DNA of 64,000 nt from Monocercomonoides exilis (GCA_001643675.2 LSRY02000002.1:2273501-2337500); one strand, 5' to 3'. Counted from the first letter of the stretch, positions 32,945-43,523 are shown. Numbers and translations: made by a program. The notes: generated from the sequence alone by a model not told the origin.

Positions 32945-35460
32945 TCATAGTTTTTCGATATCATCATCCTCATCAAAGTCTGGATGCACAACGTACTCTT
33001 GTAAATATTTGCTTGTCATGGTTTTTATTGACCGAGTGGAGTATATCTTTGGTATGAAATGAGTTTTTGTTGTTTCACTAATATCTTCATTTGAATCTTC
33101 CGTATTATCCAAATTTTCATAATCTTGTTCGCTATCATTTCTTAATCTCTTTTTCTTAATTTTCTCATTTTTTGAATGTGTTCGTGTTTTTTTTGAAGTT
33201 TGTGACGAAGATATGCTGCTGGAGGAAAAATCTGATTCAGAACAGTTGCATTCAGATTGACTTTCTTCTGAACTGCTTGACGATTGTTCAGAAGCATGGA
33301 CGCTTTTATGTTTCAATTTGGGAAATAGCTGCACACCCAAAATGTTATCTTCTCCCTCCTGAGAATCTGAAGGTTCAGTCTCTTCTTCTGAGGAATGAAC
33401 TTCGCAAATTGCTCTAATCTGTTCTGGAGATTGCTCCATCTTTTCAAGTGAATCTTCCGAAGAAACGTACTTTGGAATTTTCTTTGTTTGCTCTAAATCT
33501 GAACAATTGTCACATCCGCCAGAATTAATGAATTTTGTTTGTTTTTGTCGTTTTTTTTCATTTGTTAACAATTCCTTTTCTTTCTCATGCAACTCCCAAT
33601 CTGTCAGAAACTCAGGGTCTGTGATACATTTGCCAGAAATGGACCAACGGCTTGTGTTTCTTGCAGGCTTCACTTCCGGAGGAAGAGAATCAAGAGTTTG
33701 ATCCACAACATGTGCAATTGAGGATGAGGTGATGCCAGCCTCGAAAAAGCCATGTCTGATTGTTTTCGGTGCCAAAGCGTAATAAACACAATCTGCGATT
33801 GCTCTTACGAAAGGCATGAATTCATTTTTCATTTTTTTAATTGAAGGCTCATTTTTAACTTTTTTTAAGTTGGCTTTTTAGTACTGCGTTTGGTCCGAGG
33901 TCCAAGGGTTGCAAAATGTGCGACGTATGTGCAGGAATAACAACCACATCCACATTTTCAGATGCAAATTGCAACCACAGTTGAAGATTCTGCCTTGATG
34001 AATGACCGTCCAAGATGATAAGAGCAGGTGGAATGGGTTCGTTCTCCTCATCGCAGTTTGTCTTATCACTTTTATTGCTATTAAACTCTTTTTGTTGAAT
34101 CCTTTCCGTTTCAGCTTCTTCTTTTAACCACCAATTGATTTCGTCGCAATTATCTTCATTTATCAATAAGCGAGAAGAACAAGAAGCGTCTTCCTCGAAA
34201 GAAGAAACAAAACCAACACAAGAATTATAAGTTTGATCATCAACATCCGTTTGTTGTTCAGCAGAAGGCAAAGTGTGTTGCATATGAGAGTTTAAGTTGT
34301 CTGAAGAAACTTGTTGAAATTGAAGCGATACTCTTTGAGAAGAAATTTCACTGTTTGCTGCTTTTGAATTCACTAATTCTGAAATTGGATCTCCATCATC
34401 AGAAGAGACGCTTGCTGTTTTCGCTGTTTCTGAGATGTGTGAATCTGTAAAGAATTCGCGATCATCTGAATGTCTGTTAACACGTGAAGTGATTTGCGCT
34501 GATTCTGAAATTGCATTTTCTTCATTTTGAATCTCTTCATGGCTTTGCATTTTCATTATTGATTGAAATGATAAACTGCTCTCTGTTTTTCCTTTTTTGA
34601 TTTTCTTTTTCATCTTTTCTTGAAAATATCGTTTTATTCGAATCACATTTTGTCGTTGCTTTTGAATATTTGGCAGCACATTTTTCATCATTATTTCTTC
34701 AAATAAATTTTTTGTCATCCATCCTTTATTTGACGTGTGCAATATAAAATTTTCATCACTCCACTGTTCTTTTATTTCTTTTTCAAATTTGTTGGGTAAT
34801 AGAAGATGTGAAGGAAGATGGCATCCATCTGCCCTTACAATAAAAAGAAGAGTCAAATGATGAAGCGGAGGAATTTTCAAAGAAGGAACGAATTTGCATT
34901 TGCTCGAGACAACCCTTTTATTTTCTCTTTTGTCAGAAGATTGGCAACTTGTTTCATCCAATTGAAAGATCAATGAAGGATGATATTTTTTCTGTTTCAT
35001 CAAGTTACGCAAGCGCGATAAAAAAGACAAAACATTACTTTTCAATGAGGCCCTTATACGTGCATGATCAAGCTTAATTGGATGTATTGTTCTAAGTTGT
35101 TTGTGTCTAGAAAGAAAACCATATACCCAACGCATGCTGGGCATTTCGATATAAACAGCAGATTTTTCAGAACGTTGTTTTCTAATTCTCCAAGCCTAAG
35201 TTTTTATAAATTAGCTGGAAAGAATAAAGAAATCAAACTATTCTCGGGATGTCTTTCAATGTTGGTTGAGTCGAAACATCATCCCAATTCAAAAGGATTT
35301 CTTCTAGCCTATCTTCTTCTTCCTCCGACAAATATCTTGGCCTGCCGTTTTTCCCTGCAATTTCTCCTTTTGAAATCATTCGAAGTGCCCTTTGTTGACA
35401 ATAATAGCTATTTCGTTCAGATTTATTGATGACAATTTTTTCTTTTTTCATATCATCCAT
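32945..35460 (-). CDS. pogo/CENP-B-like DDE transposase, with one +1 frameshift
   Basis: Exon 1 is 35460-35239; a 43-nt intron (35196-35238; GTTTGA...TTAG) leads to exon 2 from 35195. Exon 1 holds an N-terminal helix-turn-helix (SYYCQQRALRMISKGEI, GRPRYLSEEEEDRLEEIL). After the splice comes the CENP-B-type second DNA-binding part (MRWVYGFLSRHKQLRTIHPI). The DDE domain has LIFQLDETS (about 34955), LIILDGHSS (about 34005) and HILQPLDLG (about 33900); the last two Asp are 35 residues apart. The C-terminal family segment NEFMPFVRAIADCVYYALAP ... GFFEAGI lies in another frame from 33832. The shift is at an A7 run (33860-33866), where the first frame stops at once. The stop is TGA at 32945. Between the first and second Asp there is a Ser/Glu-rich insertion of roughly 200 residues. 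Without the shift the protein would be about 825 residues. It could be a recently dead copy, or the run may be a sequencing error. Confidence 0.8.
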
Positions 35461-35647
35461 TTATGAAAGTTGAATAATGTTCCAAAATATTGTTTTTCGA
35501 TAAATATTATTTAATGATATGGGAAAAACAACCATAACAGAATTAAAAAATATAAAAAAAACTATTTTAAAATCTATATTCAATTGTTAATAACTTTTGA
35601 TATGAAATATTTGTTTTAAAGAAACTTTCCTTTCATTTGAACTGAAT

Positions 35648-35676
35648 TGTGCGGGTTTGTGCAAATGTGCGGGTTT
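35648..35676 (-). repeat. Right terminal inverted repeat
   Basis: Inverse complement of the left TIR core, with the same duplicated 11-mer and one T/C difference in the spacer. It lies 188 bases upstream of the transposase start codon, so it may also overlap or regulate the transposase promoter. Confidence 0.85.
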
Positions 35677-35690
35677 ATGCGCACACCATA

Positions 35691-38064
35691 AAAACTATAC
35701 AGAAATATTATTCATTGAATCTTCAGTGACTCATAATTTTGACAATATAAGATAATTGAGATGAATTCATTTTTTAATTTTCCATTCAGAACGGAATCAT
35801 TTTTCTGTGCAAATTCACAAACATTCAAAACATTATTACAAATCGAAATTTTGGATGAAGATATACAATTACAACAATATTCACCATTTTTTCTTTAAAT
35901 CATATTTCAAAGACTTCATGAAATAACTTGATAATTCTCATTGAAATATTGTTATCGTCCTTTTTGAAAGTTTCAAAGGAATTGCATTAAGTAATTTCAA
36001 ACAATATAATTTCACCAGGTGACATATCAATTATCAAAAGTTGTCTGCACTTTTGAGTGTCAATACGGGGGAAAATATGGTCTTTCAAGCTTTTTTTGCA
36101 CAAGGCACTGAAAAATTGCTTCACTCATAACTTTATTTCCCTTTCTTAGATTTTAAACCGAATCAGATTTTCATATCAATTTAAAAGTTTCAGTATCGTC
36201 ATTACATTTTGTTTTGTGACATCATACGTATTTCGTAAAATGAACATTGGGTTATTATTTTTGGAATCATTACTTTTTTCGGAGTGTTTTTTTTTTTTTA
36301 TTTTTTTGAAAACTCAATTTCATTTGCTAAATAATTAACAATCAAATGTCAAATGTTTATCAATCGTTTTTTTTAACCGGTTGTGGATGCAAATATTTGG
36401 AAAAGATATTTTTTGGTTTGAGTTATCTCATATCTGAGTTTTTAAACAAAAATTCGAAACGAAATTATCTAACCGAATTTTTAATTCCAAAAAATATGAT
36501 TTCAAAAAAAATCACCCACATTTATTTTATATTTTTTGATCACAATAAGTTAATTCACAATGCATAATTTTTCAATGAAAATGCTTGAAGAAAATTATTT
36601 TCCCCCGTTTATTGATTTTTAAACAACGCTTTCAAATTTGATATTTTTCATTTATAAAAATAAACTTATTTATGCAAGTTTCAAAAAATGTCTATAAATC
36701 AATATAAACTTGTTTTTGTTTGAATTTCAGGTGAAATTGAAGACCTTTTATTAACATCAAGTATTTAATTTAACTCGCTAAAATTCACATATCCGGTTAT
36801 TAAAACATTTTCAAGCAGTCGTTTTCTGGTTGGTGAATTTTTGTGAGAAAGATTGAAAACAAGATGAAAATATTCGATTTTCATTTTCATTTTAATATTA
36901 CACAAAAGAAGTTTTTCAAAAAAAAAAGAAAGACAAAATGACAAAACGTCACAAATGAGTTAATATTTCGAAAATAATTACTGGGTAAATTTCTTGAATT
37001 AACAAACATCTCATTTTTTACAAAAAGACAACTTAGCAAACTTCATTTGTTTTTGAAAATCCCATATATTAAAAAAAAAGTTATATTTTTCTTTATATTT
37101 ATAAGAGACATGGTATGTCAGCTACAGATCCATCTAAATTAAGAACAATCAAATATTTCGATTTTAGTGTATCTGAAGGTTGTTATTGTCTTGTTTAATA
37201 AGTTGGAATAGGCAATGATAATAAGATAAAGATCGATGATTATTGCTGATATTCTTAGGGGTTCATCATGATTAGATTTTCAGTGATGTTCAATAAGGAA
37301 GGAGTAATTGGTTTATTTTTATTGAGATAGATCTACATCAGACATACCATATCTCTTTTATAAAACAAAAATTACAGACATTTGTTTTGTTCAAATTTTG
37401 GAGAAACTTGAAGTTGCTTATTCCTTCTTTTATGCAAAAGAAATTTTTCTTATTTCATTAGCTTTTCATTTTTCAATTTTGATAATTTTCTTTATGTTTT
37501 TTTGTGTGTAATAGATAGGTTAACATCAAAATATTGACAAAAATTTTGTCATTCTGCTCCTCATGCAAAAATCTGTATTGAGAATTATTCTTTTCTGAAA
37601 AAAGCCAAAAATGTTTTCCATAAAAAATATTGTTAAAAATTATTTTTTATTTCTTAAAATAGATCGATGAAAATGAAGTTCAAATTGAGAAAACATAATG
37701 TTGTTGCATAAAAATTTCATTTTCATTGAAAAGGAGTTAATAAGAATTGATTGCTGTATTTTTTAAAAAATATTTTGATTATTATATCAAACAGAAGCAT
37801 TATTATATCAACTGCAATAATAATGTTTATTTTAATACAACGAATTATCTCCAATAAAAATTATTCAATTGGATAATTCAGACATCTTTCAAATCATGAA
37901 AAAAAAATATTTTGATTAAGAAATATTAATATTCTAAATAATAAGCTTATTTCGTAAATGATAAGCGACCCTTAGAAATTTGCATAATAATAATAATACA
38001 TACAATATTCATTCAGATTAATAATTGCCCTGAAGAATTTGAAGAATTATCCCATAATAAAGAT
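35691..38064. other. Gene-poor AT-rich interval
   Basis: 2.4 kb between the transposon and the ECD gene. Apart from the inverted-repeat element at 37104-37356 I see no supported feature. The 73-codon frame at 36346-36567 has the composition of random AT-rich DNA. Just before the ECD start codon, the frame is open back to a CAG (about 38017), so an upstream in-frame exon is possible. Confidence 0.5.
37104..37356. mobile_element. Putative MITE (253 bp, no ORF)
   Basis: The ends 37104-37135 and 37325-37356 are inverted repeats matching at 26 of 32 positions, sharing the block ATGGTATGTC. Both ends are flanked by TTATA/TATAA-like sequence, a possible target duplication. The interior has no ORF. 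Size, TIRs and lack of coding match a non-autonomous DNA transposon. Its TIR is unrelated to that of the neighbouring pogo-like element, so another transposase would be its source. Confidence 0.55.
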
Positions 38065-41000
38065 ATGGAATCAACAGCATTTTTTAATTTATATTTCCCG
38101 GAATCAAGGATTCATAAAAATTCATTAGATGCTGTTATTTGCACAATTAATTATTATATAAAATTTCTTACAACGAAGCATGTTTGGACAATGGATCATC
38201 TTATCATTATTCCAAATAATTATCAAAAATTACAATATGAGCAATTACTGAGCAATTATACTGAAGAACTCGATTCTAAACACAAAAACCATGAACTTTC
38301 CAATGAATATTTTTGCGAAAAATATCTATGTGCACGTGGATTACTAAGATTTGGAGAAAATATTGAAGATGAATGGCTTTTAGTTGCACTATTGCTGCAC
38401 ATTACTGAAAAATGCAGATCAATAATTGGTACAATTGAAGATGATGATGGTCAGTTCTTATTAATAGAAGGGGCTGAATTTTTACCACGTTGGCTAAAGC
38501 CAAAAAATTGTAAAAATAGAGTATTTATTAAATCAGGAGAAATACATATAATTCCTCTTCCATCTTCTCCATCGGAAATTTCATTAATCCCCCCCAAACC
38601 AACGCTTCGACAATCGTTAACAATTTTATCGACTGGACTTGTTGATACTCGAGGATCAGATGAAATTCAAAATTCCATAAAAACAAGGATCTCAACGTAC
38701 TTGCAACAAACTAAAACTGAAGTACCTTTAAAGTATTTGATACCTTCTTTGAATCTTCCTCCAACGCTATATCACACATCCCTTGTTGTTGTTCCTCTAC
38801 CAATTGCTGTTCTCCTCAAAAAACATCCTTCGATTATTTCTCCAATTATTCGTTCATTTATTGAAAATTCTTCTCCATCTCCATCTTCATTTTACAATTT
38901 GACTCCACTTTCTTCAATCGGTTCATCCAAAAGAAAATTGATTCATCCAGACCTTTCAACACAAAACTCATTTCCCAGAGTTGCAGTAAATATCAAATTT
39001 AACCGTGCTTTATTTGCACATATGCAATTTATTCCTTTTGTTGCTGATAAACATTACACTCTCCCCGAAAAAGACGACTTCATTATATTCAGTCATTGTG
39101 CAGAAAATGATGAGACTGACAAGAAATGGGAATGGAGGATGGTCTCATTAGATGAAAAAAACGAAAATGATACATTCAGTGCAAAAATTGAAGCATCATT
39201 CAAACAGGATTTAGTGCAAGAAAAGAAGAGTGAAAGTGTTAAAGTAGGAAAAGAAAAAGAAATCGTTGGAGACGAAATCAGATGCTCCCTTTTGCATGCA
39301 ACTCAACTCGGAATGAAGATTGCTTTGGGAGTGGAAGAATTGAAAAGAGATTTCTTAAATCGAAAGGAAGACAATTTTCAAGCAGATAAATCAAAAAATA
39401 CGACAATTTCAGAAATAAATAAAGCAAACAATGAAGATAACGCAAATGGATCACTTTCTGCTTTCTATAAATCTCTGGACGATTTGGAGTTCTTTCAAAT
39501 TGAGAGCGGAAAATCAAACAAAGAGAAGAATACAAAGGAGGAAGAAGGCGAGGAAGATAATTCCATTGAAGGAGAAGAAGAAACAGCAGGGGATTTAAAT
39601 CTCGTACGACCTCTCATTTATTCACTGAATGCACAAGCATCATTTCCATCACAAAAATCTTCTTCTTCTCTTTCGCGTAATAATTTCTCAATATTTTCAT
39701 CTAAAGAAGATTGCAACGATTTTCTTGCTACCAAAGGCGAATTGAGTAATTCTTTGAGTTCGGCTGATGAAATGAAGCAAAGACGCCTGTTTGCCCATTC
39801 ATATTATCTCTTAACTTCGTCAGAGACAAATTCGAAAACACAAAAAGACAAGCAAATGAAGGAGTCACAAAAGAAACTTGATGAAGAAAGCGAGAGCCAT
39901 CTTCAGAAAGACACAAAAACTCCAACTGATTCTGGTTCTGATACAAAGTCATGTGACAGCTTTTCTAATATTTCTGGAACGGATGTCTTTAATCCAGAAA
40001 TGAAAATGTTCAACTTGATGAACAATTCTGAGCAGATGTTTATTAAACATTGTCTGAATGATTTGTCACTAATAGAAAATGATGTTTCTCTGAAAATGGA
40101 AAGACAACAAGAAAGTTCATCTTCACAAGAAATTCAACCAAAAACAGATGAAACAGAAGAACCGACAAGCACAAAAGTGCCATCAACATACTTATTCAAT
40201 TTACCACATCCATTAGACACATCTACTCGATTACTATCTGATTATTGCAATAACACTTCACTTGATGCTTCTTTGTTGGTTCCCGATGAAAGCGAGCAAT
40301 GGCTTTGGATGGATGAAGATGAATGGGATGCCCTTGTTGCTCAGAAAGTGGGCACAAAAAACGCATCCAAAAATTCAGAAATAAAAGAAAATAAAATTAG
40401 AAAAAGTGAAATGGAAAACATTTCCAAAGAGCATAATACAACAAAACAAGAAGAAATCTACCAAAAAACAGCTGCCACAACCAGTCAAATGGATGAAGGC
40501 AGTGAGATTATACAATCAGTGAAGGAATTTTTGGATCAGAAATCTTCATACAAAGGAGTGGAATCCACAAAAAGAAATGCTGCTGGAAAAATTCAAACAG
40601 AAGTGAAACAATCTCTTTCGTCATCTGCATCCTCAACTAAAAATTCAAAAATTATTGGAATAGACAGCAAACTTAATTCCAAAAAGAAAAACGAAAGAGT
40701 CGGTGTTGAACCAGCTCTTCATGTTGTGTTTACTGAGAAAGAAAGAGAAGACGTTAGGCGCTGGCTGATGGATGAAGGCGGCACAAGCGGAGATGAAGAA
40801 AATATGCGAAGAAATTCCACAGAAAAGAAAGGAGGATCGAAAAAGAAGGACTCCAAAGTTGTTGGCACAAAGGAACTTGAACAGATGATGATGTCATTTC
40901 TACACGACGAAGATGGAATGGACGAGTGGATGGCCTCACAAAAGCAGAAATTCACTCAAACAGAAGAAGGTGATAAGGGCAAACCAACAAAAGATGATAG

Positions 41001-41436
41001 CTTTTTGGATGGAGAGAATAGCGATGGTGAAGATGAAGAAGAGAACGAGCAAGAAAAGGATGAGGACGAAGAAGAGGAAAGCGATGTTGTTGTTGATGAT
41101 GATGAAAGTGAAAGTGAAAGTGAAGACGAAGAAGATGCACAGAAAATACATCAGCGCCTGAAAAAGTTGATGATGATGATGGATGAAGAATTAGATACCC
41201 ATAAACAGTTGAGCAATGACTTTGTTATGGACGACGAAGACTTTGACGAAGATATTTCAGATGAAGAAAAGAAGATGAATGAAAAGAAAGTTGATGAATC
41301 ACTGAATTTATTAAATAATTTTTCAAAATCCGCAGAATTTCAAGGAGGTGATTCAGGACCTGTTACAAATATGCTTGGGATGCTCGGAATAAAAATGAAA
41401 CCAGAAAAAGTTTTAGTTTCAAACGATTTAATTTAA
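38065..41436 (+). CDS. ECD: Ecdysoneless (ECD/SGT1) family protein
   Basis: A single long exon of 1,123 residues, TAA stop. The N-terminal 440 residues follow the ECD family: an N-terminal strand (FFNLYFPES), then RFGENIEDEWLLVALLLHIT, FLLIEGAEFLPRWLKP, NRVFIKSGEIHIIPLP, a region of proline-rich helices (PLPIAVLLKKHPSIISPIIR), and the conserved LHATQLGMKIALGVEEL. In other eukaryotes ECD acts in pre-mRNA splicing (with PRPF8), in the R2TP chaperone network and in cell-cycle progression. A further family-like patch (SEQWLWMDEDEWDALVAQK, about 40290-40350) is followed by an acidic, Ser-rich tail with long Glu/Asp runs and a C-terminal DSGPVTNMLGMLGIKMK. ECD proteins usually have about 600-700 residues; the excess is low-complexity. 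The frame is open for about 48 bases upstream of the chosen ATG, so a short 5' exon is possible. Confidence 0.85.
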   Translation: MESTAFFNLYFPESRIHKNSLDAVICTINYYIKFLTTKHVWTMDHLIIIPNNYQKLQYEQLLSNYTEELDSKHKNHELSNEYFCEKYLCARGLLRFGENIEDEWLLVALLLHITEKCRSIIGTIEDDDGQFLLIEGAEFLPRWLKPKNCKNRVFIKSGEIHIIPLPSSPSEISLIPPKPTLRQSLTILSTGLVDTRGSDEIQNSIKTRISTYLQQTKTEVPLKYLIPSLNLPPTLYHTSLVVVPLPIAVLLKKHPSIISPIIRSFIENSSPSPSSFYNLTPLSSIGSSKRKLIHPDLSTQNSFPRVAVNIKFNRALFAHMQFIPFVADKHYTLPEKDDFIIFSHCAENDETDKKWEWRMVSLDEKNENDTFSAKIEASFKQDLVQEKKSESVKVGKEKEIVGDEIRCSLLHATQLGMKIALGVEELKRDFLNRKEDNFQADKSKNTTISEINKANNEDNANGSLSAFYKSLDDLEFFQIESGKSNKEKNTKEEEGEEDNSIEGEEETAGDLNLVRPLIYSLNAQASFPSQKSSSSLSRNNFSIFSSKEDCNDFLATKGELSNSLSSADEMKQRRLFAHSYYLLTSSETNSKTQKDKQMKESQKKLDEESESHLQKDTKTPTDSGSDTKSCDSFSNISGTDVFNPEMKMFNLMNNSEQMFIKHCLNDLSLIENDVSLKMERQQESSSSQEIQPKTDETEEPTSTKVPSTYLFNLPHPLDTSTRLLSDYCNNTSLDASLLVPDESEQWLWMDEDEWDALVAQKVGTKNASKNSEIKENKIRKSEMENISKEHNTTKQEEIYQKTAATTSQMDEGSEIIQSVKEFLDQKSSYKGVESTKRNAAGKIQTEVKQSLSSSASSTKNSKIIGIDSKLNSKKKNERVGVEPALHVVFTEKEREDVRRWLMDEGGTSGDEENMRRNSTEKKGGSKKKDSKVVGTKELEQMMMSFLHDEDGMDEWMASQKQKFTQTEEGDKGKPTKDDSFLDGENSDGEDEEENEQEKDEDEEEESDVVVDDDESESESEDEEDAQKIHQRLKKLMMMMDEELDTHKQLSNDFVMDDEDFDEDISDEEKKMNEKKVDESLNLLNNFSKSAEFQGGDSGPVTNMLGMLGIKMKPEKVLVSNDLI

Positions 41437-41552
41437 ATTTATAATTATTTATTTAGTATATTATCTTTGTTTTTTTTCCCCCACAAAAATAGATTGATCG
41501 AATATTCCCATAAAAGAGGTATTTTTATTGAAGAACCTTTTAAAATATAAGA

Positions 41553-43523
41553 ATGAAAAATTCAACAGTAAAAATAGAAGTTTATCGCATCAGATGGTAT
41601 ATTCTGTTCCTCTTTTCACTTAACGCATGCCTCCAATCAGTTGAAATGGTTATTTACAGTACTGTCCCGGAGTCAATTTTTTCATATTATTCAGCAGCCA
41701 ACTTTTCCGCTGGTCATTTAAACTTATTTTTGGCAATCGGAAGTGCATCATTTATTGTTTTCGTATTTGTGATGATGTGGGTGGAAGCTTTGACAAACAA
41801 TTTTAGATTAATGTGTATTATTTCTGGAGTTACTTTGGTTGCTAGTTGTTTATTTAGAATGTTACCAACATGGTTTTCTTCCCTTCTGCCGTACTCATTT
41901 TGTTTTATTGTTGTTGGAGCCATTCTGAATAATATTGGGGCTGTATTTTCATATTCGTTGCCTTCGAGATTGAGTGAAACTTGGTTTCCTCCGAATGAGA
42001 GAACCCTTGCAACTGGAATAGGTACCCAACTTAGTCCACTAGGATGTGCATTGTCCTTTTTAATCGGACCACTAATTGTAAGGAAAGGCTCCGACTTTCC
42101 AATATTTCTTTACATTTGTCTTATATTACAAAGTATATGCACCTTATTAATGTTTATATACCTTCCTGCAGAGCCATTAAATCCACCATCACATTCTGAG
42201 TTACGAAGGAGAGAACAAGCAACCCTATCCAAAGTCAATCAAAAGATTACAGTTGGAGCAAAGCTTAAGAATTCGTTGAAGCCACTTGTTGCCATGATGA
42301 AGTGCTTTAAAAACCCAACATTCATATTTCTTTGCATTTCAGCAGGCATTCAGTCTGGAACAGCCCAGGCTTGGTCCTGCAATATTCCTCTTCTTTGTAT
42401 ACGAATGGGGTTTTCAGAAAGTCAAGGAGCAATATTAACAAGTTTACATCTTATAATGACAGTTGTTGGAGCAGTTGGTGCATCAATTATAGCAGGTCGT
42501 TGGATTCTTAAGAAAGATAAAATTTTAATGCTAATAATGTTTGTTGCCGGAGATGTATTGTCAATTATAATTATGTTGATGTTACCATTTGGGAAAGAAA
42601 CAACAAACGATAACGGAGCTGTACAAATATCATCTGTCATAAGCGGAATGGGAGTTGTCGGTCTAGGTGCATGCTTGTGCGTGTTTGGAGTGATAGTGGG
42701 AGCGCCTTTGCCTCTACTATTTGAGGTTGGTGCAGAAGTTACTTATCCACTTCCAGCAAGTGCTTCAGGAGGCGTTGCATCATTGTTTATTATGGGTGCC
42801 TATACGATTGTCCCGTTTTTATTTGCTGCATGTGGTGAAGGATGGATGACATTCATTGCAGTTGTGATGTTCGTCGTATCAACAGTGTGCCTTTTGCCCA
42901 CAAGAATAGTTTATCTCAGATCTGAAGTGGAAAACGAGAATCAGAGATCTGATTCTCACAGCAGTGCCACTTGTGAACAACCAGAATTATCCCAGGCAGA
43001 ACCAGGAAAAGTCAGAATTTGTTTAATAAATGAAGCAAACGCTGCACAAATTACTGAATCAATAGATATTAACATGAGCGAAGAGCAGAATTCTCCTATT
43101 ATTGAACAACCAATACCAACTGAATGCAATTTGAATTTGGATGAACAAGAATCGAATGAAGAAAGCAGCAATGATGTTGATGGAGATAGTATTGGGTTTG
43201 TTCAGTGCTCTCCTGAAATTGTTCGTCTTGCCCAAAGTCAATCACTTCCAGCACTTCCTACGTTTTCTTTTGCAGCATACACTTCTCTGTCCTTTTCAGA
43301 TTTGCCATCTTCATCTGCTTGTTGTTCTGCAACGCAAACGGATTCTAATTTTCTTTTTACAAAAACTCTTTCGAGCACCTCTGATGATGCTATGAAAAAT
43401 CTATTAGTTAATGCATCGCCTTCTGTTCCAGCAGAGCGAAGACACTCATTTAATGATTTTCTTTCAATGTCCGTGGATTTTCAACCAACAGTTTTGATAG
43501 GTGAAGACATATCAAATGGTTGA
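41553..43523 (+). CDS. SLC49-family (DIRC2/FLVCR-like) major facilitator transporter
   Basis: A single exon of 656 residues, TGA stop; it starts only 116 bases after the ECD stop on the same strand. Residues about 10-455 contain roughly twelve hydrophobic segments. The family signature is in the first half: RLSETWFPPNERTLATGIG followed by QLSPLGCALSFLIGPLIV, close to the SLC49 pattern 'TWF..(D/N)ER..A......LG...FL.GP..V'. The SLC49 family includes haem, choline/ethanolamine and pyridoxine transporters, so substrate cannot be told from sequence alone. A hydrophilic tail of about 190 residues (rich in Ser, Glu and Asn) follows the last membrane segment and is probably cytoplasmic. The resemblance to the DIRC2 branch in this motif is my judgement from memory of the family pattern. 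Confidence 0.75.
   Translation: MKNSTVKIEVYRIRWYILFLFSLNACLQSVEMVIYSTVPESIFSYYSAANFSAGHLNLFLAIGSASFIVFVFVMMWVEALTNNFRLMCIISGVTLVASCLFRMLPTWFSSLLPYSFCFIVVGAILNNIGAVFSYSLPSRLSETWFPPNERTLATGIGTQLSPLGCALSFLIGPLIVRKGSDFPIFLYICLILQSICTLLMFIYLPAEPLNPPSHSELRRREQATLSKVNQKITVGAKLKNSLKPLVAMMKCFKNPTFIFLCISAGIQSGTAQAWSCNIPLLCIRMGFSESQGAILTSLHLIMTVVGAVGASIIAGRWILKKDKILMLIMFVAGDVLSIIIMLMLPFGKETTNDNGAVQISSVISGMGVVGLGACLCVFGVIVGAPLPLLFEVGAEVTYPLPASASGGVASLFIMGAYTIVPFLFAACGEGWMTFIAVVMFVVSTVCLLPTRIVYLRSEVENENQRSDSHSSATCEQPELSQAEPGKVRICLINEANAAQITESIDINMSEEQNSPIIEQPIPTECNLNLDEQESNEESSNDVDGDSIGFVQCSPEIVRLAQSQSLPALPTFSFAAYTSLSFSDLPSSSACCSATQTDSNFLFTKTLSSTSDDAMKNLLVNASPSVPAERRHSFNDFLSMSVDFQPTVLIGEDISNG

Larger units (their letters stand above)
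31040..35688 (-). mobile_element. pogo-like DNA transposon with terminal inverted repeats
   Basis: A 4.6-kb interval is bounded by matching inverted repeats (31050-31079 and 35648-35676) and, immediately outside, by TA dinucleotides (31038-31039, 35689-35690), the target duplication of the Tc1/mariner/pogo superfamily. It carries one minus-strand transposase gene (35460-32945). The 1.9 kb left of the transposase (31040-32944) has no supported gene. The TA flanks alone are weak evidence in AT-rich DNA; the paired TIRs around a matching transposase make the case. Confidence 0.82.

Noticed and set aside
32945-33832. An independent 295-residue gene starting MKNEFMPF
   Set aside because: Its first 35 residues are the C-terminal continuation of the pogo DDE domain. 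It follows the upstream frame directly after an A-run frameshift.
36346-36567. 73-codon open frame
   Set aside because: Phe/Ile/Asn/Lys-rich with no conserved pattern; expected by chance in AT-rich DNA.
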